A DNA stretch of 64,000 nt from Terana coerulea. Its lineage: Eukaryota; Basidiomycota; Agaricomycetes; Polyporales; Phanerochaetaceae. The stretch covers positions 310,001-374,000 of the forward strand of contig JAKOGH010000005.1 in the NCBI GenBank assembly GCA_024811115.1, read 5' to 3'. Shown here in pieces: positions 45,815 through 57,864 of the stretch (the first letter of the stretch is position 1; every line of letters starts with the position of its first letter). The translations under genes were made by a program, and so were the position numbers. The notes beneath the pieces are model-generated. The model worked only from the letters and a program-made list of their open reading frames with translations, was not told the DNA's origin and did not search any database.

Positions 45815-48398
45815 ATGAGCTACCGACTCAAGCCCCTCCACGCCCTGCTGCTCGAGATGCTCAGCCCTCTCGCAAAATCGCAGCCGCGTCGCGCTGGCAA
45901 CCCGCCCCCGCCTGCGACGAAGCCCCCGCCGGCGTTCGAGAATTCCAGCATGTCGCTCTATGAGGCATGGCTCGCCTCGCGGGCCGTACCTACGACCAAA
46001 GGCGTCCTCTTGACCCCCGGGGCCCACCGGCCCATGACGCGGGAAAACATGAGCCGTGCGGCGTACATTGCTCGCCGGGCCTGTTTCGACATCCTCTCGC
46101 TCCTGTGGCGGCTCCACCCGCTGCGGGTGCTCGCCATGATCGCCATGGACCTCTGCAAAGGGCTGTTCCCCGCCTGGCGGGCGTACTCTCAGGCCCTTAT
46201 CATCAACGAGGTAAGCCCCTTTTCGCGATTTCATACGATAACTAGCCTGAGCCTATTAGTTCCAATCCCTGATCTCGTCAAGAAATTTCATGTGCGCCCG
46301 GGTGTGCCGACTTATCGCCACTGAATTGCTGCGCGTCGTCTTCGAGAGCTACTTTGACTCCTTCGCGTGAGTTGCTAGCTGACCGTTGCCCCTCGCGATC
46401 GTCTGACGAAGGACTCACGCCCAGGACCGCGAATGAGGACATCGTGCAGAGCTCCGCCCGCTTTGCGATGGAGTACAGACAGATGGCGCAGCGCGTGAGA
46501 ATGGACGTGCCCACTCTAGCGGACCCAACCGTCCGGGACTTGTTCCAGGAGTCGGACCTCTTCGTTCGTTCCTTCAGCGGCGTTGCGAATTTCGGGCTGT
46601 TTTCCCCTCTAGACCTCCTCCGCATTCTGACACTCCTCTCCGAGACCGCTTCGCACATCGTGGTTCTGTGGACCCTTGCATCCAGCCGGTCACATCTATC
46701 ACTTCTCGCATTTTCCATCATTTCATACATCTTACCGCTATTAATATCCTGGTGCAAGCAGAGCACAGCGGACATTGACGACTATCAGGACGGGAGGACA
46801 GCTCGCGCGACCGCGAAACAAAATAAAATGCGGGGGATGGCGCAGAGCGACTCGTACCGTCCGGAGGTCATCTTATTCGGCCTTGGCCCCTGGATTCTAG
46901 ACACATGGGCACGGGCGAGGAAGACCACCCTGGGGCTCGAGCAACCTCTCCCTTCCTCGGAGGGGAACCTGCTGGGTGTAGTACTCTCGAACATCAACAC
47001 AACCGGCCTTCTGGTCGCACTGCAAAACGTAAGTCTGACCTGATGATCACCCGGTGCAAGATTGTGATACCCGTCCTTCCAGATACCGGTCGTTCTCGCC
47101 ATGCAGTCATCGTCGAGCACCTCGGCTCGTACACCCTGTGCCGCAGCTCCGTCGAGTCCATCGTGTTTTCCTTGCGGCAATTGGTGCAGCTCCTGCGGAT
47201 GGCATTCCAAGGCGTCTTCCTCATGGGGGCTTTCTCCGCCGCCATGGAAATTCAACCGAAGCTGCAGCCGAAAAAGGACACCCTCGTCCAGTTACCAAGA
47301 AATCCTAAAGGCATGAAGATTGAGGCTAGGTACGCGCCAGTTTACCCCGCCCCCAGTCGACCGCTAATCATTGTGCTACAGGAACATATCATTCTGGTAC
47401 CCTGGTAGCCGGGAGCCCGCCGTCAAAAACGTCAGCTTCACGCTGGACGCCGGCGAAACGCTCGCCATCGTGGGCTACAACGGCTCAGGTACGTCGTCGC
47501 GCCCGCCCTCCTCGCGGGCCCGCACGCGCGCTGACCGGCACCGCGCCAGGCAAATCGACGCTGGGCAACATCCTGCTCCGCATCGTCGACTTCCACGAGG
47601 GCGAGCTGCGCGTGGACGGGTGCGGACGCGCGCCGGTGCGCGCCCGCGGAGCTGCACGCGCGCGAGCGTGGTCTTCCAGGGCTTCGCCAAGTTCGACGCG
47701 TCCGTGCGCGAGAACGTCGGCGTCGGCTTCGTGCCCTCGATCGACTCCGCGCCCGCCGTCGACGCCGCGCTCGGCCTCGCCGGCGCGCGCCCGCTCGTCG
47801 CCGCGCTGCCGCACGGCCTCACGACGCACCTCGACACGGTGGCGGGGCCGGGGCCGCGCCCACGGCGCCGCTCGCGCCGGGCTGCCAGCGCGGCCGCCCC
47901 CACGGGCTGTCGGGCGGCGAGGTGCGGACCTGCGTGTGTGCTCTTTCGCGTGGGACCGTGCGCTGACGAGGGCCGTGTAGTGGCAGCGGATCGCGATCTC
48001 GCGCGCCTTCATGCGTGCCCACAATCCCGAGGTCGAGTTGCTGTTGCTCGACGAGCCGGTGAGCAGCTGCGTTGGCTTCCGCTCTGGCCAGACGACTTAC
48101 GTCGTTGCAGACATCCTCGCTCGACGCCCATGCACAAAATCGGGTCTTCGAAACTGTCGACGAGATCTCACGCTCGCCCACGGGCGAGCGGACGAAAAGC
48201 GTGATCTTCATCACGCACAGACTGTCTACTGCCCGTCGCGCGGACAAGATTGCGATGATGCAGGGCGGGGTAAGCACGCCAGCCACCGTTCTCCTGTCCC
48301 TGCTGACCTCGACTCAGACGATCACAGAGTTTGGTTCTCATGAAGAACTGTTGAGACTCGGCGGGTCGTATGCGGCCCTGTACCACGCGTCCGTGTGA
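45815..48398 (+). CDS. ABC half-transporter, fungal HlyB/MsbA-like; several frame breaks
   Basis: An exporter-type ABC protein with one transmembrane domain and one ATPase domain. The start at 45815 gives MSYRLKPLHALLLEMLSPLA. Membrane-domain exons include LFPAWRAYSQALIINE, RFAMEYRQMAQRVRMDVPTL, FGLFSPLDLLRILTLLSETA and SFSIISYILPLL-like helices. The nucleotide-binding domain has ISFWYPGSREPAVKNVSFTL, Walker A GYNGSGKST (split by an intron at about 47489-47550), RASVVFQGFAKFDASVRENV, signature HGLSGGE, WQRIAISRAFMR and Walker B VELLLLDEP. TSSLDAHAQNRVFETVD and VIFITHRLSTARRADKIAMM follow. Frame breaks are needed near 47097-47125, 47618-47660 and 47838-47850, all in very GC-rich sequence. Conserved motifs on both sides argue for sequence error, but a decaying gene is possible. 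Substrate unknown. Confidence 0.75.
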
Positions 48399-48527
48399 GA
48401 GAAGTCGCCTCCGCCAACTCTATCAGATTTCATTATACATTGCGACGTCTCAGTGGATATGCTACATATACTCATCCCCAGCTAATAGATAAGTGCTACA
48501 TCATGATACATTAGGTTTCTTGTACGT

Positions 48528-51500
48528 CTATGAATAATGTCGCGTAGAGTATGTCATGATGCCATCTTGCACGTACGCGTCGATGCCGCTCGATTCCAGC
48601 ATGGACAGGTGACCGGGCCCGCCAAACGCACCTACCAGCAGGCTGCAGTCTTTCACCGCCTGGATGAGGGACGGAATCTCGTGCTGTGTCGCGGCCTTAG
48701 TGCGGAGTCTATCCCGATCTATGGGGGCCCACTCACCAAAAACTCTGCATCCAACAGCAGACCGAGCAGGTTGTTCGTCTTGCAAACCTCGACGGCGCAG
48801 TGCAGGCTGGACATGCGGTAGTCCCGCGCGTCTCCCACGCTCAGGGCGGTAGCGCTGGGCAGGTGTGGGCTCCGTCGCCCGCATTGCGAGGCGAAGAATA
48901 CGGGATCTACCGGCCGGCGAGTCAGTCCCCCAAGCACACACGCGCACACACACCCCCTCGCACTCACAATTCGGCTGCTTCCAATTGAGGGCCGCGCAGA
49001 CGTCCGGGGAAAATGACGTAAAAACCACGTTGCGCCGCCCAATATCGCGGCCCTCGAGCGAGGTGATGTCGTAGATCGTGCGCAGGACGGCGTTCACCGC
49101 GTCGTTGAGATCGACCTGATGGCCCAGCATCCCCTGGTCGAAAAAGGCAGACGGGGGTGCGCCAGTTCCAAGCAGATTCCCAGGTTGGCGGGGATGATCT
49201 AGGGACGCCACAAGGTAAGCAGTGCGGATAGCCAGTCAAAAGCTAAAACACACCTTGAGGAGATCAGACAGGGCCATCATGGAATGTACGACGGCGCTCT
49301 TGATCTCTTGCAGGGAAAGAGACGCGATATTGGTCGGTAAGGCGCGTCTGCCGCGCCGCTCCGCAAGAGCCAAGAATTGAGTCAACGTAACATCAGCCAC
49401 GCCGATATCATACGCCTCTTCCGGCAGCCGCCATTCGGAGAATACGACCGGCTGAAGGTCCCGTGTAACCTGAACTGTGATATACAGGAAGTTTCCGTTC
49501 AACGACGAATGTGTTAGAGAGTGGCCAGTCGCAGAGACCAGCCCATGTACAGAAGGGGACGTTTGTGCAGAAGCTAACGACCGGGTCGGCGGTGCAGCGC
49601 GTGGGGTCGTCAGTCTGGCTGCCGGCGTCGATACTGGTGTTGCAATCGCCTTCCAGTACGTTTCCACCGCTCCGCCGATCTCAAGTGTAACGCCGCTGAA
49701 CGGAGTGATGACGTTCACTTCGAAGGACACCTGGAGATTCATACTCAGATGCCGTTTGTATTCGACCAAGCATATCACTCACCTCTCCAATGACATGTAG
49801 CCGATGATCGAATATCGGCAGTGTCAGCGCCTCCGTGCTTTTGCCCGAGCCGAGCGACGACGGCAAAGACGCTGCTCGACCAACAATCTTCGTGCCGAAA
49901 TTCGGGTAAAGCGAGAACTCCAAAGAGAGCGCGTTTATGGAAGGCGCCTGGAACGTGTACACCGTCTTTCTCCTCATCTGTGAACGGCAGCGCCACGCTG
50001 AATGGAGCGGCCGTGACCGCCGGCGAGGCGGTGACGACCAGCTTCAGGCGAGGGGACGTGTGCAGATACCTCTCCGTTCGCTCTAAGCCGCTGAGAGGAG
50101 GCCGCAGACGCACAGCGCTGGACGGCCCAGCAGCTGCCTCTCCATAGCGCGAGGTCTGGTGTCCGATGGAGATCTGGACGAGCGTGTTTTTGTCGAGGTA
50201 GTTGTGCCCGTAAACGCGGTACGGCATCATCGGGGGCGGCAGTGACAGGGACGGGATGGCGTCGATGTCGGACTCGGCGCCTGTGGACTGTGTATCTGAC
50301 ATGGGCGACGGGTGCGCCAGAGGGGTGTGCGCGGCAGTGTACTTGAGCTTTGCCTCCATGAGCAGGGATACGCACGTGTGATGCCCATACCACGCCGCGT
50401 AGTGCACCGCAGAATTCTCCAGTTCATCTGTGCGGTCTGGCCGGCTTCCCGCCTCGAGAAGGACGCGGAGGCATTGCTCGTGGCCGTACCGGGCGGCGTG
50501 GAAGAGGGGCGTCCATTCATTATACTTGTCCGGTGCGTCCCAGCCTTCTTGACCAACGAGTAACTGGCAGATCTTGTCGTGTCCTTCTTGTGCTGCGAGA
50601 TGTATCGGGCACTCCCCGTTCGTATTGGGAAGGCTTGGCGCACCATACTGCAGTAGCAACACAACAACGTCGTAGTGTCCAGAGCGAGCAGCAAGAGACA
50701 GAGGCATGAGATCGCCATTTAGCACGGTCGCCTGAGGCAGACACACGCCCCACTTCCAGCAGTACGCGGACGCATTCCGTCGACCCTCTCAGCGTAGCGT
50801 AGATCAGAGGCGTGCAGTTGTCGAGGTCGAGTGCGTGAGAGTCGAGACCTTCTTCAATCAACCGACGGCAGACGGCAGAATGTCCATTCATGGCAGCGTA
50901 ATGCAGCGCAGAGCGGCCGTATACATCGGCTTTATCGCGCTGGACGCTATTCTGCAAGCACAGATCGACTAGACGCAGGGCCCCTACGCGCGCCGCCTCA
51001 TGAAGGCACGTGCGACCATTAATATCGTCGATGAAGCGGTAATCGAAGGGGCTCGAGGTGGAGGCGAGGATCAGGTCGGCGAGATCGACAGGTGCGTCGA
51101 TGATGGCTTTCCACAGGATTCGAGTAACGTGCTCGCGACCTTCTGACGACTGTGCGAGCGACTGAGAGAAGCGCACCACGTCGCGCAGCGCCGATTCGTC
51201 CCTGTCTGTGACGGCCTTTCGAAGGGTGCTTTCCAAATCGTTGAATGGTCCAAACTGATAGCCATCTGACGGGAGGTGTTGATTGAACAGAGCCTCTTCG
51301 CTCACGGGGGCTTCGTATGTGACACCAACGGTTAAGTCTGTGAGATCCAGGAGGCATGCGGCCACAGTATCCGAGAGTTCCGAGATCAGCTGAGAAAAAC
51401 CATCTGTCAGTTTCTGCGGCTTTTGAAAGCGCGGGTACAAAAATAATGCACACCTGCCGATTGAAAACCGGTTGGACGTCCACCTGCCGGGCGAGATAGA

Positions 51501-52284
51501 GCTCCTTGGTACTAGACTTTGACCTTTTGTCCCACTTCTTGAGAATTTTCCGAAACCTGTGGCGTTGATCTCGACGAATTGCTGAGAGAAACGTAAGCTC
51601 TGGGGGCTGTGAGACTTGCGGTCGCAACTGTACCTGCAGCTTTCCCAGGTCCCGCTCCAGTAGATGAAACCCTTCTTCGACAGCGCTCCATTCGACATGA
51701 TCCCTCGTCGAGTATTCATCTAGGGAGTCCAATTGCACACGCGAGGCCGCAGCCCGACGCTTCGAAAGCAGGGTCTCGAGCCGCCCCTTCAGTTCGGCCT
51801 CTTTTTCCAGGTAGAAGGCATTGATCTGATGATAATCTCGGCCGTCAGTTACAGCGAGCGTGGTACATGAACTTGCTATGCGCACCTTTTCCAATTCTCG
51901 CTCCAGCTTGAAGAAGAAGGCTGCTTTGTATGCTTGAAATTCCCGGCCCCTTTCGTCCTCTTGACCCAGTCCAGAGGATAGAAAGGGCAGTTGCGGCAAG
52001 TCGGATATGGGCGGTTCTGCTGGTAGATTGTCAGAGATGCAGCAGACTATGAAATGAGTAGCATATAGCCTACCGACAGCGATATCTGCGGCCTCTGAGA
52101 CGGGCTTGTTAGTCTCAAGAGACGAAATAATCTTCTTGAGCGACTTGTAGTCCAGATAATATTGAGACCATCCTGGTACTTGATCTGCTTGGATCTGCTT
52201 CCCAAACTACACGTACAAACGCGAAAGGTACAATGTCAGCGTGCAGGTATGTGCGGTGTGAGTACGCGGGGTATTGACCTTCAT
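48528..52284 (-). CDS. PHO81: PHO81-type SPX-ankyrin-GDPD protein (phosphate-signalling CDK inhibitor)
   Basis: Pho81 binds inositol pyrophosphates via SPX and inhibits the Pho85-Pho80 kinase when phosphate is low. A 6-nt first exon (ATG AAG, 52284-52279) is spliced to FGKQIQADQVPGWSQYYLDY, the SPX start. The SPX part goes on with FFFKLERELEK, INAFYLEKEAELKGRLETLL and FRKILKKWDKRSKSSTKELY. Ankyrin repeats follow: GRTCLHEAARVGALRLVDLC, GRSALHYAAMNGHSAVCRRL, GECPIHLAAQEGHDKICQLL, EWTPLFHAARYGHEQCLRVL and NSAVHYAAWYGHHTCVSLLM. The C-terminal GDPD-like domain (ITVQVTRDLQPVVFSEWRLP to GPGHLSMLESSGIDAYVQDG) lacks the HRG and PENT motifs, so it should be inactive, as in known Pho81. Frame changes of +1 are needed near 50735-50752 and 49966-49973. 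Confidence 0.88.
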
Positions 52285-52607
52285 TTTGACGGCGCTTCAA
52301 GCTTGTGAAGACACGGCCGACGGTTAGGGATTGTCCCACTTGTCGTGAGCAGGTCGCGAGGGTAGGCGGGCAGAGGGGCGAGGCGACGGTACTAGAGTCT
52401 TCATGGACTGAGCAGGAGGGGCATGTTATGCCTACTGTAGACCCAAAGCAGTCGAAGCTGAAGCTATTTCCACGTGCGGCCCGATTATCTTTTCGAGCGA
52501 ACGGAGATCCTCAAATCTGATGCCACGAACGTGCACACCGATCGTCCAACCACAGGACGCCCAGCGCCGCCTGTCCGGTCGCACTCACTTAGACTCGCAC
52601 AGAATAT

Positions 52608-53980
52608 TCAGACCAATATCTTTCGCAGCTGCCACACCCGCGCGGGGAGCAGCGTTACAGGACACTTGCTGTGCTCTTGCACGTACTCGTACGCACATTT
52701 GTAGCAAAACACATAGCCAGACGGGAACGCAGTCGCATTCGCAATCGCCCCATGACAGAGCCCACACTCCCCGTACTTGGTCTCTGCAATCGACAGGCCC
52801 CGTGGATGAGGGAGGCAGCAGGCGGGGCGCAGGGACCGCAGGACCCAGAGGTGAGACTGCGAGGGCACGAGCAGGGGAATTGGGAGAGTACCACCACTCC
52901 AGGAACCTGATGAAGAATATGGCGGTCGGGAGAAGCACCTTGAGGCTGTCCAAAAGGAGGCGAGGTGACGAGAGAAGGAGTCGCCGCACATTCGCCAGTA
53001 GACCCTGCGGAAGGTTTGTCGACAGCGCCTTCTGAGAAGCTTGCCTTGCCGCAAGCTGGATGAAGTCAGAAGTGACCAACGCGGGAGTAATAAGAGAACT
53101 GACCATGTCCTCTGCCCCCACACGACGAATATCTACACCAACCCATCGTAGCCACGGCCGATAGAAAGGGCTTTTGTCAAAGAGGTATGAGACATTGCAC
53201 ACTAGCAGCCAAACTTCGAAAGCCGTGTTCAACCAGGGGTATATGGTCTTGAACAGTCTGCGCAATTTAGCGGCAACGGTCTGTGCACACATGAGGTTAT
53301 TCACGTCAATTGGGGAGTGCATAGAAGCGCACCTCCTCCGAAAGTAATCGCGTCTGACGATGTATCGCACTGCCATCCATGATATCATGGTCTATTCCAC
53401 CTCCAAGTGCCTCGAAGTAGTCCGCCGCTTTTGCTCTCAAGTATGGCAGTCCAATCTACAAGCAGTGAGAACGGCCAGACTATCAACAGGTATTTGGACG
53501 CACCAAGAATATCATCGACCTCCATATCTCCTTGGCACGCAGCTTCTCCTCGGCGAATATTCCGCCAACAGCCGCGCGTGCTCGCTCAGTTTCGAAAAGA
53601 GGGCTACGCCTTCGCTTCCAGACCGTAGAAGTTCTCAGCAAAAGAGGCACCTGCGCTGTATCAGACTGGCTCACACGACTATAACTAAAGTACTCGCCGT
53701 GCTTGCGCAGATAATGGCGCTCTACGAAGAACATGAGCGTTGCATAGAACTCCTCGTGCTTGTTCACGAGCCGCAGCAGGTACCTCGGATACCTCTGCGC
53801 AAACACCTACGCGCATCTAGCATGTTAGCAGGGCGGAGAGAACCCAATGCAAGTCCCAGTGCGTACCGAGAGCACATACTTCAACGCCGGCTGCAGGAGG
53901 TCGCGTAGCTGTTCTTGGGCGACAAGTTCAAACAACGATGGCTTCGACGGATCGCCTCCCACATCGCTGAAGAACTCCAT
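52608..53980 (-). CDS. PEX12: Peroxin 12, peroxisomal RING-type ubiquitin ligase subunit
   Basis: Pex12 forms the Pex2-Pex10-Pex12 retrotranslocation channel and ligase that recycles Pex5. The start at 53980 gives MEFFSDVGGDPSKPSLFELV, then AQEQLRDLLQPALKYVLSVF, AQRYPRYLLRLVNKHEEFYA and MFFVERHYLRKHG. After introns come FAENFYGLKR, EEKLRAKEIWRSMIFLV-like sequence, FKTIYPWLNTAFEVWLLVCN and VSYLFDKSPFYRPWLRWVGV. The C-terminal RING-like domain is YGECGLCHGAIANATAFPSG followed by YVFCYKCAYEYVQEHSKCPV and a tail ending RVWQLRKILV. A +1 frame change is needed near 52804-52815, between APRLLPP and PRGLSIAETKYGEC. The Cys pattern matches the degenerate PEX12 ring that lacks some zinc ligands. Confidence 0.92.
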
Positions 53981-54137
53981 GGGCGGAGGGTGGCGTAGTT
54001 GGGAAACAAGACATGGTCGCGCCTTGGCGGATGCGTTTGCGTGGGCTCAGCGTCGGGCGACTATCACCTCAAGCGAAAGCGCTCTATTGCCGAGAAGCCA
54101 ATCCGGTAATATTTACGTCTGTAAGTATTGTCAGAAC

Positions 54138-54226
54138 GTCGGAATAGCTCAGCTGGGAGAGCAACAGACTGAAGCGTAGTGTTTCATCAATTCTGGAGGT
54201 CCCGTGTTCAATCCACGGTTCTGGCA
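54138..54226 (+). tRNA. tRNA-Phe (anticodon GAA) with a 16-nt intron
   Basis: The acceptor stem is GTCGGAA (54138-54144) with TTCTGGC (54219-54225), using two G-T pairs, and discriminator A at 54226. The D arm is GCTCAGCTGGGAGAGC. The anticodon loop is CTGAAG with GAA at 54171-54173. The canonical nuclear intron follows base 37 (54175-54190), and the 3' anticodon stem half is TCTGG. The T arm is CCGTGTTCAATCCACGG. The A box (TAGCTCAGCTGG) and B box (GTTCAATCC) are both present. One mismatch at the base of the anticodon stem (A27-G43) is the only flaw. Confidence 0.88.
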
Positions 54227-54613
54227 TCATGTCTCAGTCTACGTGAGCACAATTTTTGGGTGTATATCTCATTTTGTCATGTTACTTTTGCAAGTACGGG
54301 TACCAGTCAGTGACTCAGGAGTCAGTGGCAGTCATCCTCAAGTCTCAAATTCAAGTTTCAAGAGTCAAGACCCAAAAAGCAAGACTCAGGCCTGCCTCAA
54401 GGGGGAGCGCTGTGTCTGCGATATGTCCTCGTACGTCTCGCCCGCCACGTGCTTTACTATTCCCGGTTCTCGTCGGTTTTGTTATCTCTGATCTGTTCTG
54501 CTTGACTATGCACTCCCAAGTATCCAACCCGTATACATACACCACAGATGAAACCTACACCTGTGTACAAACGTTCATACCTTTCTGGAATATTTGAGGC
54601 GCATGCAACGAAC

Positions 54614-55628
54614 TTAAACAAGACGATTTCCTCCATCGACCTCAATTCGCTGACCGGTAATAAACGAGCACCTTCCGATAGAAGAAAGTAATCAGTAGGT
54701 GTCATGGGCGGCGGGCAGTGAACTGAGCGTACTTCATCAGGAAGAGATACGCCTCTGCAATCTCATCCGGCTGCCCGACGTGTCCAACGAGCAGTGACTG
54801 GGCGACCTTCTCAAACATGGTCTGCTTCGCACTCGGGTCCATACCATCCCAGAGCTGCAATGCGTAGATTGAGTACATTCAATAAAAAAGTATAAGCAGC
54901 TGTTCGTACCTCGGTATCAACTGCACCGGGACAGACGGTGTTCACGCGCACCGGTGCCAGATCGACCGCCAAACCACGGACGAGGGCATCGACGGCTCCA
55001 AGTACACTGGTGATGAGTGACCAGCCTTGACGAGGGCGAGCAATGGCGCCGCCTGTTGTACAGTAAAGGGATTCTTTGTGGGCTAGTGTGCAATACAAAA
55101 ACCGGATAGGTTGGCTTACCGATAGTAAATATAATGGAACCGCCTTTCTTGATCTTGATAGACTGGGCAGCCTGTGCCGCGCCCCAGAATCGCACGTCGA
55201 AAGCATCTGCGATAGAGGACTGGATTAGCAGTCATACATGCCGAATGTTGGCACCTCGGGTACTCACCCCTGTTCTCATCCAGACTCAGTGTCTGCGGGA
55301 AGCCCATCCGCAGCGAGTCGCCGCTCGTCCAGATCAGGTGGTCAACCTCGCCGACTCTTTCGCACCACGCGCGCACGCTCGCAAGGTCGTGTGCATCAAG
55401 GGCGTCGGAGGTGATCACGGGCTTGACGCTGCCTGCGGGACCCGCCGCGATGTGCGCCGCGATGTCCTCGTGGAGTCGCTGGACAGTGCGCTCGCCCTTC
55501 TCCTTGGATGTGGACACGACGATGACGTGCGCGGCGCCGTCGAGAAGGCTTGCCTTTGCTGCGCCGTATCCAATACCAGAGGACCCGCCGACGACGGCGA
55601 TCTTCTTTCCTACAAGGTTGGCGACCAT
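54614..55628 (-). CDS. Atypical short-chain dehydrogenase/reductase, copy 1 of tandem pair
   Basis: SDR proteins are NAD(P)-dependent oxidoreductases with a Rossmann fold. The start at 55628 gives MVANLVGKKIAVVGGSSGIG, with the GGSSGIG cofactor loop. TSDALDAHDLASVRAWCERV and VDHLIWTSGDSL follow. After introns come [40 protein letters not shown] and [20 protein letters not shown]. The last short exon, after an intron around 54660-54730, encodes CSFITGQRIEVDGGNRLV, with a stop at 54614-54616. The usual catalytic Tyr and Lys of the YxxxK motif are replaced (I and L at the aligned sites in SLITSVLG). It forms a tandem pair with the gene at 56370-57397. Substrate unknown. Confidence 0.85.
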
Positions 55629-56369
55629 GGTTGCTGCTGGTGGTGGCGCAGTACTAAGTGTGTCAAAGTTGGCTGTCGCGAGCGCAAGAGTACGAGAAGG
55701 GATTATATCTCTTGCGTTGGTTGCTTCGCTCTCACAAGTTCTGTGTGTCTGGGAGTTTATTTCCTAATTATACCTTTTCCCACTGCGCGGCCTAGCCTGG
55801 CCTTGCCACCTGGGAGCAGACATGGCTTATAAATCCAGGGTGTTGTAAACATGATGCGACTTTGCGAGGGACACGTACCTGACCTGACCTTAATCTCATC
55901 GTACGCGTCCATCCGACTTGGGATCTCAAAGTACGTCGCTGGCGGGTACAATAGGAATAACAGCATACATCTCCAGGCTGCATGGTCGTTTTGAGTAAAA
56001 AGAAAATCCGGCGCTCCCAACTGACGGCTCACTGTAAGCATATTGCTCTCACGCTCTGATTGGTTCCTTCGCGCTTCCGATGAAGCCAGTGCGACTCCCG
56101 CATCGACGCTGTTTAACCACATACACCCATCGCTATAGAAGAACCTGGCATAAGCCCCTCAATGGCTGCCAGCGTAGCCGGAACACCCGCTACGATATCG
56201 GTGCAGCGGACCTTCCTAGCACCAACTCTGAGCCCGAGAGGGGAGCCTTGAGTGGCACATTGCAGCGGTAAGTAACTCAGAGGTGAAGAATGGCTGATTG
56301 CGTCTAGTTCAGATGTAACGTACAGGCAGATCACAAGTCAAGCTACTTTTCACAACTATTACTGTCCTT
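55629..56369. other. Upstream region of SDR copy 1, containing a duplicated promoter segment
   Basis: The segment at about 56041-56130 repeats, with substitutions, the segment at 57780-57866 that lies between SDR copy 2 and HIS6. In the HIS6 copy the homology runs into the HIS6 ATG; here the same place reads CACCCATCGCT, so the start codon is gone. The remaining sequence up to 56369 shows no supported gene. Confidence 0.6.
56041..56130. repeat. Duplicated promoter segment (copy 1)
   Basis: It shares TATTGCTCTC, GCTCTGATTGG, TCCTTCGCGC, GACGCTG-TT and the end ACACCCAT with 57780-57866. The alignment has scattered substitutions and small indels. It marks the right boundary of the SDR tandem duplication. 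Confidence 0.7.
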
Positions 56370-57397
<1,028 letters not shown>

Positions 57398-57864
57398 GTT
57401 TCTTGGTGCCAGAGGTGCTAAATGCTAAGTATCGAACTGCCTGAACATGGGCTGCTGACCGCAGGCATATATATTGGAAAACACTGGTCGGCTCGCTTTC
57501 CCCAACCAAGTGTTCTAGGAAGCCCGATGTAAGTTCAACTTCCCAGGTTCTGCTACGTTGCCTGGCAAAGGATGACTAACCTAAAGGCAAACCAGGCCGA
57601 ATCCATATTCGTGCCGCACCAGGTGTGCCAGCGGTATAGCCGTCCGACTTTGACTTGATCGTATGGGTCCATTTCGCCAGGGAGCTTCAGCCTAGTATGG
57701 TCGTTGACGGTGTTACACCTCGAGCTACATGAACGTTCCCAGTAAAGGCCTCGGCGCCCCTAGCCGAGTTGACCACAAATATTGCTCTCGCGCTCTGATT
57801 GGCTCCTTCGCGCCTCAAATCAAGCCGTGGCTCCCACGTTGACGCTGCTTGACCACCTACACCC
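57398..57864. promoter_or_regulatory. Divergent promoter SDR copy 2 / HIS6
   Basis: The 467 bp between the two start codons must serve both genes. Its right end (57780-57866) is duplicated upstream of SDR copy 1. A run of TATATAT at about 57465-57472 lies roughly 70 bp upstream of the SDR start and could be its TATA element. Confidence 0.55.

Noticed and set aside
45093..45818. 241-codon plus-strand open frame before the ABC transporter
   Set aside because: No domain motif, Pro/Arg/Ser-rich composition typical of GC-rich chance frames, and an overlapping antisense frame of similar quality at 44975-45493. Kept only as a low-interest finding.
46278..47255. Minus-strand open frames opposite the ABC transporter
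   Set aside because: The plus strand encodes recognisable ABC transporter sequence through this stretch, so these are shadows.
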